Shown here in pieces: positions 9,041-19,183 of a DNA stretch of 64,000 nucleotides (position 1 is the first letter of the stretch; every line of letters starts with the position of its first letter). The stretch comes from Rubrivirga sp. SAORIC476 (GTDB lineage: Bacteria > Bacteroidota > Rhodothermia > Rhodothermales > Rubricoccaceae). The translations under genes and the position numbers were made by a program. The notes under the pieces were generated by a model, which saw nothing but the letters and a program-made list of their open reading frames with translations, made no database searches and was not told the origin of the DNA. Location: assembly GCF_002283555.1 (NCBI RefSeq), contig NZ_MVOI01000015.1:124001-188000 (forward strand), in the 5' to 3' direction.

Positions 9041-9301
9041 ATGGCACATAAGAAAGGCGTCGGCTCGTCCAAGAACGGCCGCGACTCCAACCCCAACATG
9101 CTCGGCGTGAAGTCCCCCGGTGGGGCGACCATCCACGCCGGCACGATCATCGTCCGCCAGCGCGGCACCAAGTTCCACCCCGGCGTCAACGTCGGCCGTG
9201 GCAACGACGACACGCTGTTCGCGACCGCGACCGGCCGCGTCCGCTTCCAGACGAAGCGCGGCGGCCGCAAGACGGTCCACGTGGACGTGGCCGAGGCGTA
9301 G
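9041..9301 (+). CDS. rpmA: 50S ribosomal protein L27
   Basis: 86 residues beginning [16 protein letters not shown], the N-terminal extension that reaches the peptidyl-transferase centre. No Firmicutes-type cleaved leader precedes it. [15 protein letters not shown] is the conserved core. The start at 9041 is set by this N-terminus, although the frame stays open upstream. Confidence 0.99.
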   Translation: MAHKKGVGSSKNGRDSNPNMLGVKSPGGATIHAGTIIVRQRGTKFHPGVNVGRGNDDTLFATATGRVRFQTKRGGRKTVHVDVAEA

Positions 9302-9322
9302 CCCCCGGCTCGATCCGTTCGA

Positions 9323-9362
9323 GACGCCCCCGCAGCTCCGGCCGCGGGGGCGTCGTTCGTTT
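9323..9362 (+). terminator. Terminator after rplU-rpmA
   Basis: A perfect 11-bp stem (GACGCCCCCGC / GCGGGGGCGTC) with a 10-nt loop, followed by a T-rich GTTCGTTT tail. Confidence 0.8.
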
Positions 9363-9378
9363 CCGCCCCGCCCTCCCG

Positions 9379-10092
9379 ATGCCCCTCCCCCGCTTCATCG
9401 TCTTCGACCTGGACGACACGCTGCTCGACCACCGCGCGGCCGAGCGCGAAGCGCTGGCCGACGTCCACCGGATGCACGAGGCCCATCTCGGGCACCACGA
9501 CCTCGGACACCTCCAGGAGACCTACCACGCCTGCAACGTGCCACTGTGGCGCGACTTCGGAGCCGGGCGCATCACCTCGGCCGACCTGAAGCGGCTGCGA
9601 AGCGAGCGCCTGCTGGACGCCCTGGAGTGCCGGACCCTCGCGCCAGAGACGTTCAACCGCGACTACCTCGACCGCTATGCCGCGCACTGGCGTTGGGCCG
9701 AGGGCGCCCGCGCAGCCTACCACGCCATCGCCGACGTCCTGCCGGTGGGCGTGTTGACGAACGGGTTCTCGGCGCAGCAGCGGGGCAAGCTGGCGGCGCT
9801 CCCCGAGATCGCCGACCGGGCCGCGTTCGTCGTCATCTCCGAGGAGGTCGGCGTGATGAAGCCCGATCCCCGCCTGTTCGAGCACGTCCGCGGCGAAGCG
9901 GCGACGGCGCTGGGATCGGAGGTGGACGCGTCCGACCTGCTCTACGTCGGCGACTCGTACCACTCCGACGTGCTGGGGGGCACCGGCGCCGGGTGGCCGG
10001 TCGCCTGGATCCGCGGCGACGCCGAGCGCGCCCCCGAGGGCGCATTCGTGTTCGACGCCTGGACGGAGTTGATGGCCCGCCTCGAGATGTGA
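9379..10092 (+). CDS. HAD-superfamily hydrolase, YjjG/HAD-IA type
   Basis: 237 residues. The four HAD motifs are visible: FDLDDTLLD (nucleophile Asp at about 9), GVLTNGFS (Thr/Ser motif II), the Lys in VGVMKPDP (motif III), and YVGDSYHSDV (motif IV). An alpha-helical C1 cap sits between motifs I and II. The family includes house-cleaning nucleotidases and small-phosphate phosphatases; the exact substrate is not predictable. It stands alone between a terminator and a convergent lipoprotein gene. Confidence 0.9.
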   Translation: MPLPRFIVFDLDDTLLDHRAAEREALADVHRMHEAHLGHHDLGHLQETYHACNVPLWRDFGAGRITSADLKRLRSERLLDALECRTLAPETFNRDYLDRYAAHWRWAEGARAAYHAIADVLPVGVLTNGFSAQQRGKLAALPEIADRAAFVVISEEVGVMKPDPRLFEHVRGEAATALGSEVDASDLLYVGDSYHSDVLGGTGAGWPVAWIRGDAERAPEGAFVFDAWTELMARLEM

Positions 10093-10098
10093 GCCGGG

Positions 10099-10596
10099 CT
10101 AGTCCGCGAGCGTGTCGCGCTGCACCACGGCTCGGAACCGACCCACGAGTGAGAGGCGCCGGTCGCCGCCCGCGTAGAGGGCCTGCACGTCGAACGAGCC
10201 GCGGGCTTCCTGGCCGAAGGCCTCGATCTGCATCTGGCCGTCGAAGGGGGGGAGGAGGCCACTTCCCGGCCCGTCCCGTCGGAACCACACCTCGCCCGGG
10301 TCCGTGCCGAGTACGACCGTACCGGTCTCTGCCAGCGCGCCGCCCTCGCCGCCGAAGAAGAACGTGCCCTGGGGAAGCGACAGCAGGCCCCCCGAAGAGG
10401 TGACGGTCCCGTCCGCTCGGTGGAGGACGCTGTAGTGGACGCTCCCGATCACGTCGAGGGCTTCGTTCTGGTCCGGGTCCGCGGCGTTCGTGTACTCGTA
10501 GCGGGCGTCTGCCTGCCCCGGCTCGAGCGCGTCCCCGCCGAACAGGTCGCAGCCGGCGAGCAGGGCCACGAGAAGAAGGACAGAGCGGGCACGCAT
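10099..10596 (-). CDS. Hypothetical lipoprotein
   Basis: 165 residues with a lipoprotein signal (MRARSVLLLVALLAGC; lipobox LAGC). The mature part is rich in beta-strand and Gly (SLPQGTFFFGGEGG), and no family is recognised. It is probably anchored to the outer membrane and lies 40 bp downstream of the rhomboid gene on the same strand. Confidence 0.75.
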   Translation of the reverse strand: MRARSVLLLVALLAGCDLFGGDALEPGQADARYEYTNAADPDQNEALDVIGSVHYSVLHRADGTVTSSGGLLSLPQGTFFFGGEGGALAETGTVVLGTDPGEVWFRRDGPGSGLLPPFDGQMQIEAFGQEARGSFDVQALYAGGDRRLSLVGRFRAVVQRDTLAD

Positions 10597-10636
10597 GCAG
10601 AGAGAGGAGTCGTGTCCGAGGTCCCGCGCGGACGCC

Positions 10637-11290
10637 CTAGCCCAGCCCGAGTTGGCTCAGGAAGATGCTCAGCGCCGCCGGGTACAGCAGCAGCGTCAGC
10701 GCGAGGCCGCCCAGCGCGCCGCCGAGGTGGGCTTCGTGGGCGATCCGCCCGACCTCCCGCTTCGAGGCGTAGATCGACAGCCCGACGTACAGCACCGCGA
10801 ACAGGATGGCGGGCATCGGGATCGCGAAGAAGATGTAGAGCAGCGAGAACGGCTCGAAGAGGCAGAACGAGAAGAGCACCCCCGAGATCGCACCCGAGGC
10901 GCCTACCGCCGAGTACTGCGGCGCGTCCTTGTACTTCGCGTACGTCAGCGCATTCGCCAGCAGCTCCGAGCCGATGTAGATCGCCAGGAAGCGTCCCGAG
11001 CCCACGACGGTCTCCACGTACGGTCCGAAGTAGAACAGCGTGATCATGTTGAACAGCAGGTGCATGAACCCGACATGCACGAAGCCCGCCGTCAGCCACC
11101 GGCTCCACTCCTTCTCGCGGACGACCCGGAACGGCTTGAACGCCCACCGGTCGATCAGCGACGGGTCGACGAGAAGCGAGTAGGCTCCGACGGCGACGTT
11201 CATGACGAGCATGAACAGGGTCACGGGCGGGAGGGCGAGGAGCTCTTGAAGCACGGGCGCGGGGGGGAGGACGGCTACCTTACCCGTCAC
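10637..11290 (-). CDS. Rhomboid family intramembrane serine protease
   Basis: 217 residues with about six membrane helices. The nucleophile is Ser132 in GASG (130-133), and the catalytic His is most likely His188 in the HLGG motif of the last core helix. HVGFMHLLFNM (72-82) is the conserved helix-2 region with its Asn. It would cleave membrane proteins within the bilayer. It lies head-to-head, 8 bp from a divergent lipoprotein gene. Confidence 0.92.
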   Translation of the reverse strand: MTGKVAVLPPAPVLQELLALPPVTLFMLVMNVAVGAYSLLVDPSLIDRWAFKPFRVVREKEWSRWLTAGFVHVGFMHLLFNMITLFYFGPYVETVVGSGRFLAIYIGSELLANALTYAKYKDAPQYSAVGASGAISGVLFSFCLFEPFSLLYIFFAIPMPAILFAVLYVGLSIYASKREVGRIAHEAHLGGALGGLALTLLLYPAALSIFLSQLGLG

Positions 11291-11298
11291 CGCCCCCC

Positions 11299-11646
11299 GT
11301 GCTCCACCCCGTGTCCCGTTCCCGCATTCTTGTCCTCGGCGCCCTCCTGCTCGGCGCCTGCCAGGGCGACGACGCCTACGTCGGCACGTGGCGCGCGGCC
11401 GGGGCCGACTCGCTGGACATGCGCTACCAGTTCTTCGCCGACGGCACCGCGCGCATCGTCGAGCGGGGAGGCGACACGCCCCAGGTCTACGAGGCGCGCT
11501 ACGCCGTCGTCGGCGACTCCGTGCTCACGCTCCAGTGGATCGACGACCTCGGGCCGGACGGTCGCTTCCAGATCGAACTCGACGGCGACACGCTCCGCCT
11601 GGAGAACCCCGCCGGAGGTCAGCGCACGAACTGGGTCCGCCTGTAG
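11299..11646 (+). CDS. Small hypothetical lipoprotein
   Basis: 115 residues with lipobox LLGAC. The mature domain (YVGTWRA, a strand-rich middle, DTLRLENPAGG) has the pattern of small lipocalin-like or META-like folds, but no family is certain. The GTG at 11299 is used; a second in-frame GTG at 11311 gives an equally good signal peptide. It converges on engB. Confidence 0.7.
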   Translation: MLHPVSRSRILVLGALLLGACQGDDAYVGTWRAAGADSLDMRYQFFADGTARIVERGGDTPQVYEARYAVVGDSVLTLQWIDDLGPDGRFQIELDGDTLRLENPAGGQRTNWVRL

Positions 11647-11724
11647 CGACCGCGAAGGGGGCCGACTCGGCACCGAGGTGGCCACGTCTGCCACACCGCC
11701 GCCCCCGGGTCGTGCGCCAGGGCG

Positions 11725-12339
11725 CTACACCAGCACCGTGTCGATCCAGCTCCACAGCTCCCCGATGCCCTGCTTCTTCTCCGACGACGTGAGGATGGTC
11801 GGCAGTTCGAGGCCGTACGGAGCGAGATAGTCCCGGATGCCGCCGACGGCCTGCTGGCGCTTGGTGGCCGTTAGCTTATCCGACTTCGTGAGCGCGATCA
11901 GGTGGGGCGCCGGGCTCTCGCGCATGATGGCGAGCAGTTCCTCGTCCATCTTCGTCATCCCGTGGCGGCTGTCGACCAGTTGCACGACCGCCTTCAGGAC
12001 TCCCTCCTCGGCCCGCTCGGTCACGTAGCGGCCGATGAACTGCTGCCACTGCGCCCGCTGCGCCTTCGAGACCTTCGCGTAGCCATAGCCGGGCAGGTCG
12101 ACTAAAAACACGTCCGGATGGCCCTGCGGGTTGGGGTTGACCGCGTAGAAGTTGAGCGCCTGCGTCTTGCCCGGCGTGCCCGACGTCTTGGCGAGTTGCC
12201 TCCGCCCCAGGAGCGCGTTCAGCAGCGAACTCTTGCCCACGTTGGAGCGCCCCACGAACGCCACCTCGGGCGCCGTCGGGTGCGGGAGCGCCTCCCACGA
12301 CGGGGCCGCGAGGGCGAATTCAGCGTGCTTGACTTTCAT
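11725..12339 (-). CDS. engB: Ribosome biogenesis GTPase YsxC/EngB
   Basis: 204 residues from the ATG at 12339, chosen because MKVKHAEFALAAPSW is the family N-terminus; earlier frame is intergenic hairpin sequence. GTPase motifs are the P-loop GRSNVGKS (30-37), DLPGYG (G3) and TKSDK (G4). It assists late 50S subunit assembly. It is last in the run tatA-sucD-engB, separated from sucD by a long hairpin. Confidence 0.96.
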   Translation of the reverse strand: MKVKHAEFALAAPSWEALPHPTAPEVAFVGRSNVGKSSLLNALLGRRQLAKTSGTPGKTQALNFYAVNPNPQGHPDVFLVDLPGYGYAKVSKAQRAQWQQFIGRYVTERAEEGVLKAVVQLVDSRHGMTKMDEELLAIMRESPAPHLIALTKSDKLTATKRQQAVGGIRDYLAPYGLELPTILTSSEKKQGIGELWSWIDTVLV

Positions 12340-12344
12340 GGGCA

Positions 12345-12410
12345 GGGAGAATGTGGCAAGGGGCAAGAGGATGGGACTCTCGCCCCATGCCTCTTGCCCC
12401 TTCCCGCATG
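12345..12410. repeat. Long intergenic hairpin between sucD and engB
   Basis: The arm GGCAAGGGGCAAGAGGATGGG faces its near-complement CCCATGCCTCTTGCCCCTTCCC around a short centre. It fills the gap between two co-directional genes. It is one of four such elements in the window with the same architecture but different sequence. Confidence 0.7.
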
Positions 12411-12421
12411 CCCGGGCGCCG

Positions 12422-13303
<882 letters not shown>

Positions 13304-13310
13304 GCGGAAA

Positions 13311-13393
13311 TGCGGGGTACGGGGGTACGAGGTACTCGGTGCGGGGCCGTGGGCGATGAGGTTGGCGTACCCCGTACCACGCACCCCGCACCT
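13311..13393. repeat. Long intergenic hairpin between tatA and sucD
   Basis: TGCGGGGTACGGGGGTACG on the left is roughly complementary to CGTACCCCGTACCACGCACC on the right. It lies between two minus-strand genes. The GGGGTAC word family is shared with the element between ccmD and ccmE. Confidence 0.7.
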
Positions 13394-13400
13394 CTAAACA

Positions 13401-13688
13401 CTATGCCTGCGAGTCCTGCGGGGGCTCGGGAGCGGGCGACGGAGGGGCCATCTGCTCGGCGACCGGGGCGGACGCCTGCGTCTGGGCCGGAGGCCCCTGG
13501 GGCGGCTGGATGCGCTGCTGCGGACGGGTGTCGACCGTCAGCTCCTGCTTGATGTCGTTGGTGGCGTCCTTGAACTCGCGGATGCCCTTGCCGAGACCAC
13601 GCGCGATCTCAGGGATGCGCTTGGCTCCGAAAAGGAGGAGCACGACGAGGAGGATGGCGATGATCTCGAACGGACCGAGGCTGCCCAT
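13401..13688 (-). CDS. tatA: Sec-independent translocase TatA/E
   Basis: 95 residues starting [16 protein letters not shown]. One N-terminal membrane helix is followed by the [16 protein letters not shown] amphipathic-helix signature and a Pro/Gln-rich cytoplasmic tail. It forms the pore-like component of the twin-arginine exporter for folded proteins. tatB and tatC are not nearby. The ATG at 13688 is set by the helix. Confidence 0.95.
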   Translation of the reverse strand: MGSLGPFEIIAILLVVLLLFGAKRIPEIARGLGKGIREFKDATNDIKQELTVDTRPQQRIQPPQGPPAQTQASAPVAEQMAPPSPAPEPPQDSQA

Positions 13689-13816
13689 GGCGGGGAGAGA
13701 GAGGAGGTGGATCGAAAGTACGTGCCCGCCCCGTTCGGGTGCCCGAGCCCATGCGTCTTCGCCGAGTCCACAGAGCGGGCCTCCTCGTGACGGCGTCCCC
13801 GCGCCTCCCTCGCCCG

Positions 13817-13822
13817 TAGCTT
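13817..13822 (+). promoter_or_regulatory. TAGCTT promoter-like element before add
   Basis: TAGCTT ends 22 nt before the add start codon. The same spacing is seen for the symporter, pyrC and pappalysin genes, which suggests a -7/-10 element with a very short leader. Confidence 0.5.
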
Positions 13823-13844
13823 CTCGGACGCTCCCCCCCGCCCG

Positions 13845-14888
13845 ATGCCGACGCCCCTCGACCGCGACACCGTCCACGCCTGGCCCAAGGCCGAGCTCCA
13901 CTGCCATCTCGACGGCTCGCTCCGCCTCGGCACGCTCCTCGAACTGGCCGAGGCGCAGGGCAAGACCGACCTCCTGCCCGCCTCCGACGAGACCGGCCTC
14001 GCCGATGAGCTCCGCAAGATCGACAGCTCGCCGACGCTGGAGGAGTACCTGAAGTGGTTCGGCTACTCGATCCCGGTCATGCAAACGCGCGACGCGCTCC
14101 ACCGGATCGCGTACGAACTGGCCGAGGACATGGCGAAGGACAACGTCCGCTACCTCGAAGTCCGGTACGGGCCGATCCTGCACACCGAGGAAGGCCTTAC
14201 GATGTGGCAGGTCAACGACGCCGTCCTGGCCGGTCTGGCGGACGCTGAGCGCGACCACGGCATCCGATCCGGCGTGATCGTGTGCGGGCTGCGCGACCGG
14301 TTCGAGAGCGCGTCGCTGGCCCAGGCCGAGCTGGCGGCCAGCTACCGCGGACGCGGGGTCATCGGGTTCGACCTCGCAGGCGGCGAACGCGGCAACCCGG
14401 CCGACCTCCACGGGTCGGCGTTCTACCTCGCGCGCAAGGAGTTGCTCAACATCACCGTCCACGCAGGCGAGAGCTTCGGCCCGGCGTCCATCCGGCAGGC
14501 GCTGTTCAAGTGCGGCGCGCATCGCATCGGCCACGGCGTCACGCTGGGCCAGGACCCCGAGTTGCTGCGCTACGTCGTCGACCGCCAGATCCCGCTGGAG
14601 GTCTGCCCGACGTCCAACGTACAGACGCACGTGGTGGCGAGCTACGAGGCGCACCCGGTCGCCGAGTACGTCCGCGCGGGCGTGCCGGTCACCATCAACA
14701 CCGACAACACGCTCTTCAGCCACACGACCACCACCGACGAGCTCTGGCTGGCGCATACCCGCTGCGGCATCCCGGCGCATGCGCTCCGCGAGATCGTGCT
14801 GAACGGCTTCCGCCACGCGTTCCTGCCGCACCGCGAGAAGCTGGCGCTGCTCGCCGAGGTCGAACCCCTCCTCTCCACGGCCGACTAG
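13845..14888 (+). CDS. add: Adenosine deaminase
   Basis: 347 residues. Deaminates adenosine to inosine in purine salvage. The zinc-binding HCHLDGS motif is at 19-25. Further metal and catalytic residues lie in [16 protein letters not shown] and TINTDN. The fold is a TIM barrel of the amidohydrolase superfamily. Motif details fit adenosine rather than adenine deaminase, though the two are similar. A lipoprotein gene follows after 5 bp. Confidence 0.93.
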   Translation: MPTPLDRDTVHAWPKAELHCHLDGSLRLGTLLELAEAQGKTDLLPASDETGLADELRKIDSSPTLEEYLKWFGYSIPVMQTRDALHRIAYELAEDMAKDNVRYLEVRYGPILHTEEGLTMWQVNDAVLAGLADAERDHGIRSGVIVCGLRDRFESASLAQAELAASYRGRGVIGFDLAGGERGNPADLHGSAFYLARKELLNITVHAGESFGPASIRQALFKCGAHRIGHGVTLGQDPELLRYVVDRQIPLEVCPTSNVQTHVVASYEAHPVAEYVRAGVPVTINTDNTLFSHTTTTDELWLAHTRCGIPAHALREIVLNGFRHAFLPHREKLALLAEVEPLLSTAD

Positions 14889-14893
14889 CCACG

Positions 14894-15535
14894 ATGCGCA
14901 CGCTCCTCTGCACCCTGCTTCTCCTCGGCGCCTGCGCCGCACCGCCGTCGCCGACCGAGGCGGGCGGGCCCGAGGCTGAGACGCCCGAGGCCGCCCCCAT
15001 CGCGGTCCAGGGGTTCGACGCCGCGACGTGGCTGGCGGAGGTCCGCGCCGCCGAAACCGAGGCGGAGCGGGTCGCCCTGTCGTCCGCCCTCCTCGACGCC
15101 GTCGACTGGCGCACGGCGTGCGGCGAGGACGACCCGACGGCCACGGGCCGGGGCGACATCCGGCTGCTCGCCCTCGGGGAGGAGGACCCGCTGGTGGAGG
15201 TCGTCTGCCAGCGGTTCGCCTACCAGGCGACGTTCGCCCTGGTGGATGTCCGCCCGGATGAGACACCCCGCCTCGTGCGTGCGCTCGGCGTGTTGGAGGA
15301 CGGCACGCTCTCGGCCGACACCACGGCGAGCTTCTTCGGCGCGCTGGTCGCGTCGCCGGCGCCGGGCCGGTTCGGGGTGGTCACCAAGAGCGCGGGCCAC
15401 GGCGGCTGCGGCACCGACGCCACGTACCGCCTGCTGGCCACCGGCGGGGCCGAGGTCGAGCGCGTGCGCGCCCACACGGCGTGCGACGCGGCGCTGTCCC
15501 CGGAAGACTGGCCGGTGACGTATTCGGCGAACTAG
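14894..15535 (+). CDS. Hypothetical lipoprotein, DUF1176-like pattern
   Basis: 213 residues with lipobox LLGAC and a Pro/Glu-rich linker. The mature part has paired Cys residues and a [12 protein letters not shown] segment reminiscent of DUF1176 proteins, where GDCG precedes a closing strand. The match is weak and the function unknown. It is 5 bp from add and probably co-transcribed. Confidence 0.75.
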   Translation: MRTLLCTLLLLGACAAPPSPTEAGGPEAETPEAAPIAVQGFDAATWLAEVRAAETEAERVALSSALLDAVDWRTACGEDDPTATGRGDIRLLALGEEDPLVEVVCQRFAYQATFALVDVRPDETPRLVRALGVLEDGTLSADTTASFFGALVASPAPGRFGVVTKSAGHGGCGTDATYRLLATGGAEVERVRAHTACDAALSPEDWPVTYSAN

Positions 15536-15675
15536 CGCCTCCCTCCCCTCGGACGACCGAGCCGCGCCCGCGCGGCGGTCGCACCGTCCCCCGGGTGGAT
15601 GGGAGATTGAGACAGAACGCCCCCTCCGCCCCTGGCGGGCAAGGTCCGCCCCCCCGATTCCTGCATTTGCCGCCC

Positions 15676-16998
15676 ATGATCGTCACCGTCCACCCCGCCG
15701 CCGCGCTCGCGGGCACCCCGTCGCTCCCGGCCGACAAGTCGGTCGCCCACCGCGCCGCCCTCTTCGCGGCCCTCGCCGACGGCGAGAGCGAGATCGTCGG
15801 ATTCTCCGACGCCGCCGACCCGCAGTCGACGGTCGCCTGCCTGCGCGCCCTCGGCGTCGAGTTCGAGGAGCGGGACGATGTGCTCGGCCCGGACGGCATC
15901 CCGAGCCTCTTCGTCCAGGGCCGCGGACTCAACGGCCTCGTGGAACCCGCGGGCCCGCTCGACTGCGGCAACTCGGGCACGACGATGCGGCTGCTCGCGG
16001 GCCTCCTCGCCGGACGCCCGTTCACGAGCACCCTCGTCGGCGACGACTCGCTGACGCCGCGGCCCATGAGCCGCGTCGCGATCCCGCTCGGCCAGATGGG
16101 CGCGCGGATCGGCATGACGGACGGCCACGCGCCGCTGGTCGTGGAGGGCGGCGCGCTGTCCGGCATCACGTACCGCCTGCCGGTTGCCTCGGCGCAGGTC
16201 AAGAGCGCCGTCCTGCTGGCGGGCCTCAGCGCCAGCGGCACCACGACCGTCATCGAGCCCGTCCGGACGCGCGATCACACGGAGCGGATGCTCGAACTGG
16301 ATGCGCTGGAGGTCGGGGGCGAGCGGCACCTGACCATCGAGCGCGGGCACCGCATCCGCGCGCGGCAGTGGGTCGTCCCCCGCGACGTGTCGGCGGCGGC
16401 CTTCTTCCTGGTGGCCGGCAGCATCGCCGAGATGGCCACGATCCAGCTCACTGGCGTCGGCCTGAACCCGACCCGCAGCGGCGTCCTCGACGTGCTCCGC
16501 GCCATGGGTGCCGACATCCGCACGTCCAACGAGCGCGAGCGCGGCGGCGAGCCGCTGGGCGACCTCCGCGTCGAAGCCCCGGCGAACGGGCTGGCCGGCG
16601 TCGAGATCGGCGGCGACATCGTGCCCAACCTGATCGACGAGATCCCGGTGCTGGCCGTCGCCGCGGCCTGCGCGCAGGGCCGGACGGTGATCCGCGACGC
16701 CGAGGAGTTGCGCGTCAAGGAGACCGACCGCATCGAGGCCATCGCGGACGTGCTCCGCGCCATGGGCGCCGACGTGGAGGAACGCCCGGACGGGCTGGTG
16801 ATCGAGGGCGGCCGTCCCCTCAAGGGCGCCGCGGTGGACGCCCGCGACGACCACCGCATCGCCATGGCCGCCGCCGTCGCCGCGCTCGTGGCCGACGGGC
16901 CGACGACGATCCACGGTGCCGAAGCCGCCGCGGTCTCCTTCCCGGCGTTCTGGGACGCGCTGGAGAGCGTCGCCGCCGGGGCCGTCGAGATGGGCTAG
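15676..16998 (+). CDS. aroA: 3-phosphoshikimate 1-carboxyvinyltransferase (EPSP synthase)
   Basis: 440 residues. Joins shikimate 3-phosphate and phosphoenolpyruvate in the shikimate pathway. Visible motifs are DKSVAHRAALFAALADG (substrate-binding Lys and Ser), the glycine-rich DCGNSGTTMRLLAGLLAG, and the late RVKETDRI and DDHRIAMA. The PEP-site NSGTT without an Ala substitution looks ordinary. The ATG at 15676 is set by the family N-terminus. The 3' end overlaps the convergent plug protein by 4 bp. Confidence 0.97.
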   Translation: MIVTVHPAAALAGTPSLPADKSVAHRAALFAALADGESEIVGFSDAADPQSTVACLRALGVEFEERDDVLGPDGIPSLFVQGRGLNGLVEPAGPLDCGNSGTTMRLLAGLLAGRPFTSTLVGDDSLTPRPMSRVAIPLGQMGARIGMTDGHAPLVVEGGALSGITYRLPVASAQVKSAVLLAGLSASGTTTVIEPVRTRDHTERMLELDALEVGGERHLTIERGHRIRARQWVVPRDVSAAAFFLVAGSIAEMATIQLTGVGLNPTRSGVLDVLRAMGADIRTSNERERGGEPLGDLRVEAPANGLAGVEIGGDIVPNLIDEIPVLAVAAACAQGRTVIRDAEELRVKETDRIEAIADVLRAMGADVEERPDGLVIEGGRPLKGAAVDARDDHRIAMAAAVAALVADGPTTIHGAEAAAVSFPAFWDALESVAAGAVEMG

Positions 16999-17720
16999 CG
17001 GTCCGACGCGACGATGCGCGTCCAGATGAGGACCGCCCCGCAGGTCTCCTGCGACTTCGTCTGGGTGTACTCCAGGGGCACCTCGGCGGGGCCGCGGTAC
17101 ACCTCGACCGCCGCGATGTCGTCGTAGGGGAACGCGTCGAGGTTGCGTGCCAGGTAGGTCATCTCGGTGCCATCGACGTACATCGCCATCAGGCACCCGC
17201 GCCGACGCGACGAGACCAGGGACGTGCCCGCCGCGTCGTGCTGCACCCGGACCCCGGCCACCCCGCCGAACACGTCCGCCACCTGCGACGCGCCCCGCTG
17301 ATCGAGCTCTTCCCGCGTCACGAACACGCCCGTCCGCTGCTGCCGCCGCGCGAAGAAACCACGGCGGCGCAGGAGCGCGTCGTTGACGGTCTCGGCCTCG
17401 ACCGTCACCTCACCGAGGTGCTCCACCTCGGGCGCGAGCGGCAGCACCGCGACGACGTGGGACTCGGCAGGGATCTGGAGCGTCGTGTCGAGGACGGCGT
17501 ACCCCGGCCCGCGCGCCACCACGCGCAACGGGCCCGGCTCGACGCCGAGCAACTCGGCCCGGCCGAAGTCGTCCGCGGTGCCCGACAGGCCCGCCACGGT
17601 CAGGGTCGCGCCCGAGACGGGACGCGACGTGAGCCCGTCCCGCACCAGAAGGGTCAGTTCGGCCGTCTGGGCCGAGGCGACCGCCGACAGGACGACTAGG
17701 AGAGCGATGGAACCACGCAT
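16995..17720 (-). CDS. Secreted carboxypeptidase-regulatory / TonB-plug domain protein without barrel
   Basis: 241 residues from the ATG at 17720. A signal peptide (MRGSIALLVVLSAVASAQ) precedes a CarboxypepD_reg-like beta domain (about 20-100), then a plug-like domain (about 115-235) with FVTREELDQRGASQVADVF and YVDGTEM. Plug domains normally lead into a 22-strand barrel, but here the chain ends after ETCGAVLIWTR. It could be a free periplasmic plug or adaptor. It lies just downstream of susD on the same strand, separated by a strong hairpin. Confidence 0.8.
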   Translation of the reverse strand: MRGSIALLVVLSAVASAQTAELTLLVRDGLTSRPVSGATLTVAGLSGTADDFGRAELLGVEPGPLRVVARGPGYAVLDTTLQIPAESHVVAVLPLAPEVEHLGEVTVEAETVNDALLRRRGFFARRQQRTGVFVTREELDQRGASQVADVFGGVAGVRVQHDAAGTSLVSSRRRGCLMAMYVDGTEMTYLARNLDAFPYDDIAAVEVYRGPAEVPLEYTQTKSQETCGAVLIWTRIVASDR

Positions 17721-17763
17721 GGCGACGGCAGGGCATCCGCGACCGGCAGGGTACGAACAGGAT

Positions 17764-17796
17764 GGGGCGGCCCGGTGCACTGCACCAGACCGCCCC
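17764..17796 (-). terminator. Strong palindromic hairpin after susD
   Basis: A nearly perfect 16-bp palindrome (GGGGCGG...CCGCCCC with the centre GGTGCACTGCACC). It lacks a T tract, so it may act as a transcript-stabilising 3' end or a terminator needing Rho. Confidence 0.55.
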
Positions 17797-17822
17797 AGAA
17801 TCACGACCTGTCGGCGAGACGC

Positions 17823-19121
17823 CTAGAGGTTCGGGTTCGCGTTCCGCTCGGTCTGCGTCAGCGGGAAGTAGCGGTAGATGCCCGGCAGCGGCTGCAGCGT
17901 GAAGCTGCCGTCGCCACCGCCTCCCCCGGCGTAGACCGCGTACTCGAACGGCAGCCCGAAGCGCCGCTGGTCCACGAGGCGCTGCCCCTGGGTGAACAGC
18001 TCCCGGTCCCGGATCTGGATCAGGGTCTCCTGGGTGAGGTCCGGGTCGGCAGCCCCGATCTCATCGAATCCGCGGTCCGCGAGGACGGGGTTGACGAAGG
18101 CCTCCGCAGCGTCCGGATCGGTGTCCTCGAGGAGGGCGACCTCCGCCTGGATGAGCGCGTTCTCCTGCCACGTGATGAAGGGCAGGTCCACGTCCGGAGT
18201 CGGGTACAGGGCCTGCTGGTAGTACGGGCGGCTGAACGTCCGGTCGAAGTTCAGCGTCTGCACGACGAGGTCCCGCGTGTCGATGGCGTCGTAGTCCGCG
18301 AAGCGGCGAGCGATCGAGATCTGGACGCGGCCGTTGCCACCCTGCGACCACCAGTCGTTGGAGGACGCAGCCGTGTAACGCCCGACGTACGGAGCGTCGC
18401 CCTCCATCATGCCCTCGGCGGCGAAGGCGCCAGCGGCTCCGCGGTCGCCCTGGAACAGCGCGATGCGCGCACGCAGCGTGTTGATCTGACGCTGCTGGGT
18501 CGCGCTGCCGAGGTCGAACGCGATGGCGAGCTTGTCCTGCGCCTGCTGGTACAGCGTCGCCGCCGGGATGACCGGCCCCGGATCGTCACGGTCCGTGCTG
18601 ATCGGGGCGCCGCCGTTGACGCCGTCCTCACTGAAGTAGGTCGCGAGGAAGTAGCGCGCGATGGCGCCGTGGAAGTTGGCCGCGAAGCGCGCCCGGGCCT
18701 CGGTCGCGACGCCGTCCGCGTCGTCCGAGAACGTGATCGTCTCGTCGATGCGGCGCAGCAGGTCGTCCGCGGCGTAGCGGTACTCGTTGACCGCGTCCGA
18801 GAGGTTGTCGACCGAGTTGTTGTCGAAGCCGATCTCCCCACGGTCGATGTCGCCGAAGGTGGGGAAGGTGGAGTTGCGGACGCCCCGGTTGAACTCGCCG
18901 ACGTCGGAGAGCAGGTCGGACAACGTCGCGATCTGGTCGTAGGCGTCGTTGAAGCCTTCCTTGATGCCGGTGATCTGGAAGTCGACCTCGCGCTGGAGGT
19001 CGAGGGAGTCGCTGTTGACGCGGTCGATGGGCTGGTCGATGCCCTCGACGAACGAGTCGCAGGCGGCGAGCGAGCCGACGGCCGCGAGGGCCAGGAGCCC
19101 GGTGAAGATGGGGTTTCTCAT
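17823..19121 (-). CDS. SusD/RagB family nutrient-binding outer-membrane lipoprotein
   Basis: 432 residues with a lipobox signal (LAAVGSLAAC). Helix-rich TPR-like repeats follow, with the SusD-like NFHGAIARYFLA and NALIQAEVALLED segments near the middle and C-terminus. It caps the SusC transporter and binds substrate at the cell surface. It lies 62 bp after the SusC gene, with a hairpin in the gap. No glycoside hydrolase or sensor is adjacent, so the ligand, sugar or peptide, cannot be told. Confidence 0.93.
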   Translation of the reverse strand: MRNPIFTGLLALAAVGSLAACDSFVEGIDQPIDRVNSDSLDLQREVDFQITGIKEGFNDAYDQIATLSDLLSDVGEFNRGVRNSTFPTFGDIDRGEIGFDNNSVDNLSDAVNEYRYAADDLLRRIDETITFSDDADGVATEARARFAANFHGAIARYFLATYFSEDGVNGGAPISTDRDDPGPVIPAATLYQQAQDKLAIAFDLGSATQQRQINTLRARIALFQGDRGAAGAFAAEGMMEGDAPYVGRYTAASSNDWWSQGGNGRVQISIARRFADYDAIDTRDLVVQTLNFDRTFSRPYYQQALYPTPDVDLPFITWQENALIQAEVALLEDTDPDAAEAFVNPVLADRGFDEIGAADPDLTQETLIQIRDRELFTQGQRLVDQRRFGLPFEYAVYAGGGGGDGSFTLQPLPGIYRYFPLTQTERNANPNL

Positions 19122-19151
19122 GGGAGAGGTGGAATCGGGGGGGGCAGAGCG

Positions 19152-19180
19152 GTCGGCGGGGAGGTCCCTCCCCTGCCGAC
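19152..19180 (-). promoter_or_regulatory. Hairpin in the SusC-SusD gap
   Basis: GTCGGCGGGGAGG pairs with CCTCCCCTGCCGAC around a tiny loop. A stable stem between the two cistrons may tune their relative expression. No T run makes full termination unlikely. Confidence 0.5.
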
Positions 19181-19183
19181 GTC

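Noticed and set aside
13401-15266. 621-codon minus-strand frame containing tatA
   Set aside because: Only the last 95 codons are real (tatA). The upstream part is antisense to add and the lipoprotein gene.
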